This document shows positions 15,601 through 24,500 of a stretch of 64,000 nucleotides of DNA, in pieces (within the stretch, counting starts at the first letter, position 1; each line of letters starts with the position of its first letter). This DNA comes from Pseudomonadota bacterium. Its GTDB lineage: Bacteria; Pseudomonadota; Gammaproteobacteria; Ga0077536. A program made the position numbers and the translations under genes. The DNA is taken from NCBI GenBank assembly GCA_016719885.1, contig JADJYF010000026.1, forward strand, positions 434,001 to 498,000, written 5' to 3'. Under the pieces are notes generated by a model. It did not search any database. It was not told where the DNA came from and was given only the letters and a program-made list of their open reading frames with translations.

Positions 15601-18568
15601 CGAAGTTCACCGTCGCCGCCGTCGTGATCACCGGGTCATTGTCGTTGAGCGCCGTGACGGTGATGGCGATATTCTGCGAGGTCGTGCCCGAAGACGCCGT
15701 GGCCGCCGTCACCTGCACGTCATAGACATTGTTGGCGCCGACATCGGTCGGCGTCTCGAAGTCCGGCGCGGCAACAAAGGTCAGCACGCCAGTCGCCGCA
15801 TCGATGGCGAACTTCGCCGCATCGGCGCCGCCGCTGATCGAATACGTGATCACCCCTTCCGAGGCCGCATCCACGTCCAGCACCGTGCCCGCGCCGTTCT
15901 CCGCAAAGTTCGCCGTCGCCGCCGACGAGATCACCGTCGGTCCGATATCCGTGACCGTGATGGCAATGCCCTGGTTCGTGCTGTTGACGCCGTCACTCGC
16001 CGTCACCTGCACGTTGTAGACGTTGTTCGCGCCCGCGTCGGTCGGCGCCTCGAAGTCCGGCGCCGTCACGAAGGTCAGCGCGCCGGTCGCACTGTCAATC
16101 GCGAACAACGCCGCATCGGCCCCGCCCGAGATCGAGAACGTCAGCGTGTCGCCCGGCAGATCGGCGTCCGTGGCATTGACGTCAATCACCGTGCCCGTGC
16201 CGTTCTCGGCGAAGCTCGCCGTGGTCGACGAGGTGAACAGCGGGCTGTTGTCATTGACCGCCGTGACCGTGATGGCCACCGCCTGGTTGACACTGTTGGT
16301 GCCGTCGCTCGCCGTCACCTGCACGTTGTAGACGTTGTTCGCGCCGCTGTCGGTCGGCGCCTCGAAGTTCGGCGAGGTGACAAACGTCAAGGCGCCGGTC
16401 GTCGCGTTGATGGCGAACTTCGCCGCGTCCACGCCGCCCGTGATCGAGTAGCTCAGCGTCTGGCCCGGCAGATCTGCGTCGCTCGCCTGCACCGTCAGCA
16501 CCGTGCCCGTCGCGTTCTCCGCGAAGTTGGCCGTCGCCGACGAGGTCATCACCGGCGTGTTGTCGTTGACCGCCGTCACCGTCACCGCGATGGCCTGCGC
16601 CACCGACAGCGTGCCGTCGCTCGCCGTCACCTGCAGATCGTAGACGTTGTTCGCGCCCGCGTCGGTCGGCGACTCGAAGTCCGGTGAGCTGACAAACGTC
16701 ACCACGCCGGTCGTCGCGTTGATGGCGAACAGCGCCGCATCGGCGCCGCCCGTGATGGAGAACGTCAAGGTCTGCGCCGGCAAGTCCGCGTCCGTCGCAT
16801 TGACGTCGATGACCGTGCCGCTCCCGTTCTCGGCGAAGTTCGCCGTCGCCGCCGTCGTGATCACCGGCGTCGCGTCGTTGACCCCCGTCACCGTCACCGC
16901 GAGCGCCTGGTTGGTGCTGTTGGTGCCGTCGCTGGCCGTCACCTGCACGTTGTAGACGTTGTTCGCACCGCTGTCGGTCGGTGCTTCGAAGTTTGGAGAG
17001 GAGACAAACGTCAGCGCGCCGGTCGTCGCGTTGATCGCGAACTTGGCGGCGTCGACGCCACCCGAGATTGAATAGCTCAAGGTCGGTGTCGGCAAGTCCG
17101 CGTCGGTCGCCTGCACCGTCACAACCGTGCCCGCCCCGTTCTCGGCAAAGTTGGCGCTCGCCGCCGAGGTGAACACCGGGCTGAACTCGTTGACCGCCGT
17201 CACCGTCACCGCGATGGCCTGGTTGACCGTGCGCGTGCCGTCGCTCGCCGTCACCGTCAGATCGTAGACATTGTTGGCGCCGACATCCGTCGGCGACTCG
17301 AAGTTCGGTGAACTGACGAAGGTCACCACGCCGGTCGTGGCGTTGATCGCGAACTTCGCCGCGTCGGCGCCGCCGGTGATGGAGAACGTCAAGGTCTGCG
17401 CCGGTAAGTCGGCATCCGTCGCATTGACGTCGATGACCGTACCGGTCGCGTTCTCGGCGAAGTTCGCCGCCGCCGCCGTCGTGATCACCGGATCGTTGTC
17501 ATTGACCGCCGTCACCGTGATGGCCAACGCCTGGTTGGTCGAACGCGTGCCGTCACTCGCGGTGACCTGCACGTTGTAGATGTTGTTCGCGCCACTGTCG
17601 GTCGGCGCTTCGAAGTTCGGTGCCGACACGAAGGTCAAGGCGCCGGTCGCGCTATCGATGGCGAACTTCGCCGCATCCACGCCGCCCGAGATCGAATAGG
17701 TCAAGGTTGCGGCGGGCAAGTCCGCGTCCGTCGCCTGCACCGTGACAATCGTGCCCGTGCCATTCTCGGCAAAGTTGGCGCTCGCCGCCGAGGTGAACAC
17801 CGGGCTGAACTCGTTGACCGCCGTCACCGTCACCGCGATGGCCTGGTTGACCGTGCGCGTGCCGTCGGACGCCGTCACCGTCAGATCGTAGACATTGTCC
17901 GCACCGACGTCGGTCGGCAACTCGAAGTTCGGCGACGATACAAAGGTCACCACGCCGGTCGTGGCGTTGATCGCGAACCTGGGCGCGCCGGGCCGCCCTA
18001 CCCCGGGGAACGTCAAGGTCTGCGCCGGCAGATCGGCATCGGTCGCGTTGACGTCGATGACCGTACCGGTCGCGTTCTCGGCGAAGTTCACCGTCGTCGC
18101 CGTCGTGATCACCGGATCGTTGTCGTTGACCGCCGTCACCGTCACGGCCAGGCTCTGCACCGCGGTACCGGACGAGGCGGTACTCGCCGGCCCCCCCCCC
18201 CCCAGGCCCGGCGGGCCCGGCCCGGTGGGGGGGGGGTCGGTCGGTGTCTCGAAGTCCGGCGCCGCGACAAACGTCAACACGCCGGTGGTGCTGTTGATGG
18301 CGAACTTCGCCGCATCGGCACCGCCGCTGATCGAATAGGTCACCGTGCCCCGGAGGGGGGGCGGCCCGGGGGGGGGGCCGCTGGCGTTCTCGGCGAAATT
18401 CGCGGTCGCCGCCGAAGTGATCACGGTCGGACCGACATCGCTTACCGTCACCGCAATGTTTTGAACCGTATTGTTGGTGCCGTCGCTCGCGGTCACCTGC
18501 AGGTCGTAGACGTTGTTACCGCCCGCATCGGTCGGCGCCTCGAAGTCCGGCGCGGCGACAAAGGTCAC
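10169..18568 (-). CDS. Giant cadherin-repeat/FG-GAP adhesin, C-terminal part (frame-split)
   Basis: This is the second half of one very large gene. The first half (18516-26183) is in another frame because of a 1-nt shift near 18618. The part shown encodes cadherin-like domains of about 104 aa each (FAINATTGVVTFVSSPNFE, DNVYDLTVTASDGTRTVNQ), then the NGTWWFSLNNGGSWSTVGAV module, FG-GAP repeats (DVNGDGRADLIVG) and a C-terminal tail ending LLVEQGLTQTIT. The frame is open beyond 18568 up to the shift, and the ATG at 18568 is internal, so this is not a natural start. Three G/C-only tracts at 17988-18008, 18190-18236 and 18348-18379 replace conserved repeat sequence with Pro/Gly-rich nonsense while keeping frame. 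Joined, the gene spans 10169-26183 (16,015 bp = 3 x 5,338 + 1), about 5,337 aa. Confidence 0.85.
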   Translation of the reverse strand: MTFVAAPDFEAPTDAGGNNVYDLQVTASDGTNNTVQNIAVTVSDVGPTVITSAATANFAENASGPPPGPPPLRGTVTYSISGGADAAKFAINSTTGVLTFVAAPDFETPTDPPPTGPGPPGLGGGGPASTASSGTAVQSLAVTVTAVNDNDPVITTATTVNFAENATGTVIDVNATDADLPAQTLTFPGVGRPGAPRFAINATTGVVTFVSSPNFELPTDVGADNVYDLTVTASDGTRTVNQAIAVTVTAVNEFSPVFTSAASANFAENGTGTIVTVQATDADLPAATLTYSISGGVDAAKFAIDSATGALTFVSAPNFEAPTDSGANNIYNVQVTASDGTRSTNQALAITVTAVNDNDPVITTAAAANFAENATGTVIDVNATDADLPAQTLTFSITGGADAAKFAINATTGVVTFVSSPNFESPTDVGANNVYDLTVTASDGTRTVNQAIAVTVTAVNEFSPVFTSAASANFAENGAGTVVTVQATDADLPTPTLSYSISGGVDAAKFAINATTGALTFVSSPNFEAPTDSGANNVYNVQVTASDGTNSTNQALAVTVTGVNDATPVITTAATANFAENGSGTVIDVNATDADLPAQTLTFSITGGADAALFAINATTGVVTFVSSPDFESPTDAGANNVYDLQVTASDGTLSVAQAIAVTVTAVNDNTPVMTSSATANFAENATGTVLTVQASDADLPGQTLSYSITGGVDAAKFAINATTGALTFVTSPNFEAPTDSGANNVYNVQVTASDGTNSVNQAVAITVTAVNDNSPLFTSSTTASFAENGTGTVIDVNATDADLPGDTLTFSISGGADAALFAIDSATGALTFVTAPDFEAPTDAGANNVYNVQVTASDGVNSTNQGIAITVTDIGPTVISSAATANFAENGAGTVLDVDAASEGVITYSISGGADAAKFAIDAATGVLTFVAAPDFETPTDVGANNVYDVQVTAATASSGTTSQNIAITVTALNDNDPVITTAATVNFAENATGTVIDVNATDADLPAQTLTFSITGGADAAKFAINATTGVVTFVSSPNFEAPTDVGADNVYDLTVTASDGTRTVNQAIAVTVTAVNEFSPVFTSAASANFAENGAGTVVTVQATDADLPAGALTYSISGGVDAAKFAIDSATGALTFVSSPNFEAPTDSGANNIYNVQVTASDGTRSTNQALAITVTAVNDNDPVITTAATANFAENATGTVIDVNATDADLPAQTLTFSITGGADAAKFAINATTGVVTFVSSPNFESPTDVGADNVYDLTVTASDGTRTVNQAIAVTVTAVNEFSPVFTSAATASVAENTSGTVLTVQASDADLPGATLVYGIAVGGDGAKFSINSSTGALSFVLSPNFESPADAGANNVYDLTVTAFDGTFTSTQVLAITVTAVNEFNPVFTSASSVGFVENGTGTVVDVNATDADLPTATLTFSITGGADAAKFAINARTGVVTFVCVPDFEAPSDVGGDNVYNLQVTASDGVRTSAQSIAVTVAQVNEFAPVFSSSATVNVAENVTGTVLTVQATDADLPAPTLTYSISGGVDAARFSINASTGALSFVSSPDFEAPTDSGANNVYDVQVTASDGARSTNQAIAVTVTAVNDNLPLITSAATVNFAENGIGTVVDVNATDADLPAQTLTYAISGGVDQASFAIDSATGVLTFVAPPDFEAPTDSNADNVYVVDVAVSDGGNLVTQTITVTVTDASTTAISSAATANFAENGVGTVIDVDASAETPVTYAISGGADAARFSIDAGTGVVTFVASPDFEVPLDADANNIYVFDVTANGGVSGSQVQTVTVTVTGIDDNAPVITSSATANFAENGTGTVIDVNATDADLPTLPLTYSISGGADAAKFAINASTGVVTFVAAPDFESPTDSNADNVYVLQVTASDGSLSSAQTINVTVTNVNDPPVLDTSASPALASINAGSGTPSGAVGTAVSSLVDLSGGAGLNNVTDADSAAIGLALTAVNASNGTWWFSLNNGGSWSTVGAVSDTSALLLSASTGRVYFQPNAGFSGTIANAITFRAWDTSSGTAGAKVTTAGAGTGTSAFSAASDTASEVVAPVASVVDTIVISTLNGTAGLKLNGVRGSLSPGFSDSAGNSVSAAGDVNGDGRADLIVGANAAELLTDSQALNRGRAYVIFGDTSANLATLANGTTGFNLNLLNGTQGAALTGASEVNGGFSYMLAGGGDHNGDGLADLLSSQQNGSGANSRGYVIYGDTATNGTGAGSFGNLNNLVASQLAGSNTSGVNDVNGDGVDDGAVFDGLDGRSLGLAIGNARDVDNDGVDDILIGNAERDTARGTDSGETFLVFGNSSSGLDGLAALGGANGTNVLSFRGQAAADNAGLEVTGIGDIDHDGFDDFLMGATKTGTDGKFYVVLGDTRANLASLSSSVNASGFNTALNGANGFRSTNTPFAAVVNADAGHHVSAVGDFNGDLIDDFVVSVDGVGMALVVFGKSTGFSATLDLTTLMTTHVGGFGIAAGVNDVAGAGDVNGDGLADLIIGNAAANQAYILFGTSNVAPMIRTVEAYGVDLVDLTDNLSLSGSGVNLQSGGYLHGKGVVLNGVASTNFGTSVSGVGDFNGDGFDDVMVGAPLASATTAIGNPAGAAFVVYGADFAQAGTAAVNSTATAASQVLRGAAGVDHLSSGGFANVGISAGNGNDVIRVHGNEFGVNGGGGVDMLTPDTNNLSLNFDALVNKNLYANIEQIQLDGFGTNSVQLDLRDVLDMNGIQSELLITGDNGVDSVLSTGQGWSLSGTTVRNVFIDSTSSSANLTFNVYSHAGMHGSLLVEQGLTQTIT
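17988..18379. other. Poly-G/C tracts overwriting cadherin repeat sequence
   Basis: Three tracts made almost only of G and C (17988-18008, 18190-18236, 18348-18379) replace stretches that are conserved in every other repeat copy. The encoded residues change from patterns such as SITGGADAAK and NNVYDVQV to PGVGRPGAPR and PPPTGPGPPG. Most likely a consensus or gap-filling error, because such sequence has no place in a cadherin fold. Confidence 0.8.
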
Positions 18569-21500
18569 GACACCGGTCGCCGAATTGATGGCGAACTTGG
18601 CCGCATCGGCCCCGCCCGCAGATCGAGAACGTCAAGGTGTCGCCCGGCAGATCGGCGTCCGTGGCGTTCACATCGATGACGGTGCCCGTGCCGTTCTCGG
18701 CGAAGCTCGCCGTGGTCGACGAAGTGAACAGCGGGCTGTTGTCGTTGACCGCCGTGACCGTGATGGCCACCGCCTGGTTGACACTGTTGGCGCCGTCGCT
18801 GGCCGTCACCTGCACGTTGTAGACGTTGTTCGCGCCGCTGTCCGTCGGCGCCTCGAAGTTCGGCGAGGTGACAAACGTCAAGGCGCCGGTCGTCGCGTTG
18901 ATGGCGAACTTCGCCGCGTCCACGCCGCCCGTGATCGAATAGCTCAGCGTCTGGCCCGGCAGATCTGCATCGCTCGCCTGCACCGTCAGCACCGTGCCCG
19001 TCGCGTTCTCCGCGAAGTTGGCCGTCGCCGACGAGGTCATCACCGGCGTGTTGTCGTTGACCGCCGTCACCGTCACCGCGATGCTCTGCGCCACCGACAG
19101 CGTGCCGTCGCTCGCCGTCACCTGCAGATCGTAGACGTTGTTCGCGCCCGCGTCGGTCGGCGATTCGAAGTCCGGTGAGCTGACAAACGTCACCACGCCG
19201 GTCGTCGCGTTGATGGCGAACAGCGCCGCATCGGCGCCGCCCGTGATGGAGAACGTCAAGGTCTGCGCCGGCAAGTCCGCGTCCGTCGCGTTGACGTCGA
19301 TGACCGTGCCGCTCCCGTTCTCGGCAAAGTTCACCGCCGCCGCCGTCGTGATCACCGGCGTCGCGTCGTTGACACCCGTCACCGTCACCGCGACCGCCTG
19401 GTTGGTCGACCGCGTGCCGTCGCTCGCCGTCACCTGCACGTCGTAGACGTTGTTCGCACCGCTGTCGGTCGGCGCTTCGAAGTTCGGTGCAGACACGAAG
19501 CTCAAAGCGCCCGTGCTGCTGTTGATCGCGAACTTGGCGGCGTCGACGCCGCCCGAGATCGAATAGGTCAGGGTCGGCGTCGGCAAGTCCGCATCGGTCG
19601 CCTGCACCGTGACGATGGTGCCGGTGCCGTTCTCGGCGAAGTTGGCGGTCGCCGCCGAGGTGAACACCGGGCTGAACTCGTTGACCGCCGTCACCGTCAC
19701 CGCGATCGCCTGGTTGACCGTGCGCGTGCCGTCGGACGCCGTCACCGTCAGATCGTAGACATTGTCCGCGCCCACATCCGTCGGCGACTCGAAGTTCGGT
19801 GACGAAACGAAGGTCACCACGCCGGTCGTGGCGTTGATCGCGAACTTCGCCGCGTCGGCGCCGCCGGTGATGGAGAACGTCAAGGTCTGCGCCGGCAAGT
19901 CCGCGTCCGTCGCGTTGACGTCGATGACCGTGCCGGTCGCGTTCTCGGCGAAGTTCGCCGTCGCCGCCGTCGTGATCACCGGATCGTTGTCATTGACCGC
20001 CGTGACCGTGATGGCCAACGCCTGGTTGGTCGAACGCGTGCCGTCACTCGCGGTGACCTGCACGTTGTAGATGTTGTTCGCGCCACTGTCGGTCGGCGCT
20101 TCGAAGTTCGGTGCCGAGACAAAGGTCAAGGCGCCGGTCGCGCTGTCGATGGCGAACTTGGCCGCGTCCACGCCGCCCGAGATCGAATAGGTCAAGGTTG
20201 CGGTAGGCAAGTCGGCGTCGGTCGCCTGCACCGTGACAATCGTACCCGTGCCGTTCTCGGCAAAGTTGGCGCTCGCCGCCGAGGTGAACACCGGGCTGAA
20301 CTCGTTGACCGCCGTCACCGTCACCGCGATCGCCTGGTTGACCGTGCGCGTGCCGTCGCTCGCCGTCACTTGCACGTCGTAGACGTTGTCCGCACCGACG
20401 TCGGTCGGCGACTCGAAGTTCGGCGACGATACAAAGGTCACCACGCCGGTCGTGGCGTTGATCGCGAACTTAGCCGAGTCGGCGCCACCCGTGATCGAGA
20501 ACGTCAGCGTCTGCGCCGGCAGATCGGCATCGGTCGCATTGACGTCGATGACCGTACCGGTCGCGTTCTCGGCGAAGTTCGCCGTCGCCGCCGTCGTGAT
20601 CACCGGGTCATTGTCATTGACCGCCGTCACCGTCACGGCCAGGCTCTGCACCGCGGTACCGGACGAGGCGGTACTCGCCGTCACCTGCACGTCATAGACA
20701 TTGTTGGCGCCGGCATCGGTCGGCGTCTCGAAGTCCGGCGCGGCGACAAAGGTCAGCACGCCGCTGGCCGCGTCAATGGCGAACTTCGCCGCATCGGCGC
20801 CGCCGCTGATCGAATACGTGATCACCCCTTCCGAGGCCGCATCCACGTCCAGCACCGTGCCCGTGCCGTTCTCCGCAAAGTTCGCCGTCGCCGCCGACGA
20901 GATCACCGTCGGCCCGATATCCGTGACCGTGATGGCGATGGCCTGGTTCGTGCTGTTGACGCCGTCACTCGCCGTCACCTGCACGTTGTAGACGTTGTTC
21001 GCACCCGCGTCGGTCGGCGCCTCGAAGTCCGGCGCCGTCACGAACGTCAGCGCGCCCGTCGCACTGTCAATCGCGAACAATGCCGCGTCGGCGCCGCCAC
21101 TGATCGAGAACGTCAGTGTATCGCCCGGCAGATCGGCATCCGTGGCGTTCACATCGATGACGGTACCCGTGCCGTTCTCGGCAAAGCTCGCCGTGGTCGA
21201 CGAGGTGAACAGCGGGCTGTTGTCGTTGACCGCCGTGACCGTGATGGCCACCGCCTGGTTGACACTGTTGGCGCCGTCGCTGGCCGTCACCTGCACGTTG
21301 TAGACGTTGTTCGCGCCGCTGTCGGTCGGCGCCTCGAAGTTCGGCGAGGTGACAAACGTCAAGGCGCCGGTCGTCGCGTTGATCGCGAACTTCGCCGCGT
21401 CCACGCCGCCCGTGATCGAATAGCTCAAGGTCTGTGCCGGCAAGTCGGCATCGCTCGCCTGCACCGTCAGCACCGTGCCCGTCGCGTTCTCCGCGAAGTT

Positions 21501-24500
21501 CGCCGTCGCCGACGAGGTCATCACCGGCGTGTTGTCGTTGACCCCCGTCACCGTCACCGCGATGCTCTGCGCCACCGACAAAGTGCCGTCACTCGCCGTC
21601 ACCTGCAGATCGTAGACGTTGTTCGCGCCCGCGTCGGTCGGCGACTCGAAGTCCGGTGAGCTGATGAACGTCACCACGCCGGTCGTCGCGTTGATGGCGA
21701 ACAGCGCCGCATCGGCGCCGCCCGTGATGGAGAACGTCAAGGTCTGCGCCGGCAAGTCCGCGTCCGTCGCGTTGACGTCGATGACCGTGCCGCTCCCGTT
21801 CTCCGCAAAGTTCACCGCCGCCGCCGTCGTGATCACCGGCGTCGCGTCGTTGACACCCGTCACCGTCACCGCGATCGCCTGGTTGGTGCTGTTGGTGCCG
21901 TCGCTCGCCGTCACCTGCACGTTGTAGACGTTGTTCAAGCCGCTGTCGGTCGGCGCTTCGAAGTTCGGCGAACTCACAAACGTCAGCGCGCCGGTCGTCG
22001 CGTTGATCGCGAACTTCGCCGCGTCGACGCCGCCCGAGATTGAATAGGTCAAGGTCGCCGTCGGCAAGTCAGCATCGGTCGCCTGCACCGTGACGATGGT
22101 GCCGGCGCCGTTCTCGGCGAAGTTGGCGGTCGCCGCCGAAGTGAACACCGGGCTGAACTCGTTGACCGCCGTCACCGTCACCGCGATCGCTTGGTTGACC
22201 GTGCGCGTGCCATCGGACGCCGTCACCGTGAGGTCGTAGACATTGTCCGCGCCGACATCCGTCGGCGACTCGAAGTTGGGAGAGGCGATAAACGTGACGA
22301 CACCAGTCGTCGCGTTGATCGCGAACTTGGCCGCGTCCGCCCCACCCGTGATCGAGAACGTCAAGGTCTGCGCCGGCAGGTCTGCATCCGTCGCATTGAC
22401 ATCGATGACCGTGCCGGTGGCGTTCTCGGCGAAGTTCACCGCCGCCGCCGTCGTGATCACCGGATCGTTGTCATTGACCGCCGTCACCGTGATGGCAAGC
22501 GCCTGGTTGGTGCTGCTGCTGCCGTCACTGGCCGTGACCTGCACGTTGTACACGTTGTTCGCGCCGCTGTCGGTCGGTGCTTCGAAGTTCGGTGCCGAGA
22601 CAAAGGTCAAGGCGCCCGTGGCGCTGTCGATGGCGAACTTGGCCGAGTCCACGCCGCCCGAGATTGAATAGGTCAAGGTTGCGGTAGGCAGATCGGCGTC
22701 AGTCGCCTGCACCGTGACGATGGTACCTGTGCCGTTCTCGGAAAAGTTGGCGCTCGCCGCCGAGGTGAACACCGGGCTGAACTCGTTGACCGCCGTCACC
22801 GTCACCGCGATCGCTTGGTTGACCGTACGCGTGCCGTCGGACGCCGTCACCGTCAGATCGTAGACATTGTCCGCGCCGACGTCGGTCGGCAACTCGAAGT
22901 TCGGCGACGATACAAAGGTCACCACGCCGGTCGTGGCGTTGACCGCGAACCTGGCGGCGTCGGCCCCACCCGTGATCGAGAACGTCAAGGTCTGCGCCGG
23001 CAAGTCCGCATCCGTCGCGTTGACGTCGATGACCGTGCCGGTCGCGTTCTCGGCGAAGCTCGCCGTCGTCGCCGTCGTGATCACCGGATCGTTGTCATTG
23101 GCCGCCGTCACCGTGATCGCGATGTTCTGCGCGACCGTACCGGCCGACAGGGTGCTGGCAGTGACCTGCACGTCATAGACGTTATTGGCACCGGCGTCGG
23201 CGGGCGCTTCGAAATCCGGCGGCGCGACGAACGTGAGCACGCCGGTCGCGGCATCGATTGCGAAAAGGGCCGCGTCCGCGCCGCCACTGATGGAATAGGT
23301 GATGGCCTCTTCCGACGCGGCGGCGACGTCGAGCACGGTGCCGGTACCGGCTTCGGCGAAGTTGGCCGCTGCCGGAGAAATGACCACCGTCGGGCCGACA
23401 TCGGCAACGGTGACCGCGATGGCTTGGTTGACAGTGCTGGTGCCGTCACTGGCCGTGACCTGCACGTTGTAGACATTGTTCGCGCCGCTGTCGGCCGGCG
23501 CTTCGAAGTCCGGCGGCGTCACGAACGTCAACACGCCCGTGGCGCTGTCTATCGCGAAGAACGCCGCATCCACACCGCCGCTGATCGAAAACGTCAGCGT
23601 GTCGGCCGGGACGTCGGCGTCCGTCGCGCTGACGTCCAGCACCGTGCCCAGGCCGTTCTCGGTGAACACCACGTTGTTAGCTGAGGTGATCACCGGCGCG
23701 TTGTCATTGACGCCGGTCACCGTCACCGCGATGGACTGATTGGTGGTGCGCGTACCGTCGCTGGCGGTGACCTGCACGTCATACACATTGTTGGCGCCCG
23801 CGTCGGTCGGCGCTTCGGCATTGGGTGAACTGACGAAGCTGAGCGCACCGCTCGTGGCATTAATGGCGAAGCGCGCGGCATCTGCGCCGCCGGAAATCGA
23901 ATAGCTCAAGGTCTGGGCTGGCAGGTCCGCATCGCTCGCCTGCACCGTCAGGATGGTGCCGACGGCGTTCTCGGCAAAGTTGGCGGTGCCCGCAGAGACG
24001 AATACCGGATTTGCGTCGTTGACGCCGGTCACCGTCACCGCGATGTTTTGCGCCACCGACAAGGTGCCGTCACTTGCCGTCACCTGCAAGTCGTAAACGT
24101 TGTTGCCACCGGCATCGGTCGGCGTTTCAAAATCAGGGGCCGCGATGAAGGTGACGACGCCGGTCGCGGCATTGATCGCGAACTGCGCAGCGTCGGCGCC
24201 ACCAGTGATGGAGAACGTCAGGGCCTGGGCCGGCAGATCGGCATCCGTCGCGTTGACATCGACGACCGTGCCCGTGCCGTTCTCGGCGAAATTGACGGCC
24301 GCGACACTGGTGATGACGGGCGCGTTGTCGTTCTCGCCGGTCACGGTGACGCTGAGAGTCTGGGTGGCCAAGCCGCCGTTGCCATCGTTGGCGCGCACCT
24401 GCACCACGTAGACGTTATCGCCGTTGCTATCGGTGGGCGCTTCGAAGTTGGGCGCAGCCACGAAGCTCAAGGCGCCACTGTTGGCGTCGACGGTGAAACG

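Larger units (their letters stand above)
15626..23079 (-). repeat. Three tandem copies of a 2,481-bp, eight-cadherin block
   Basis: A landmark (GATCACCGG) at the start of each block's first domain falls at 23079, 20598, 18107 and 15626. The spacings are 2,481, 2,491 and 2,481 bp. The 10 extra bases in the middle block equal the changes at its damaged sites (+12, -3, +1), so the native period is exactly 2,481 bp or 827 aa. Each block has domains in the order A-B-A'-B'-C-D-E-F. Six steps are 312 bp; the other two are 315 and 294 bp. A fourth, partial block (A-B-A'-B'-like) follows to about 14.4 kb before the domains diverge. Confidence 0.9.

Noticed and set aside
18516..18568. Two overlapping genes or programmed frameshift in the giant adhesin
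   Set aside because: No slippery site is needed: a one-base difference from every sister repeat plus nearby corrupted tracts points to an error.
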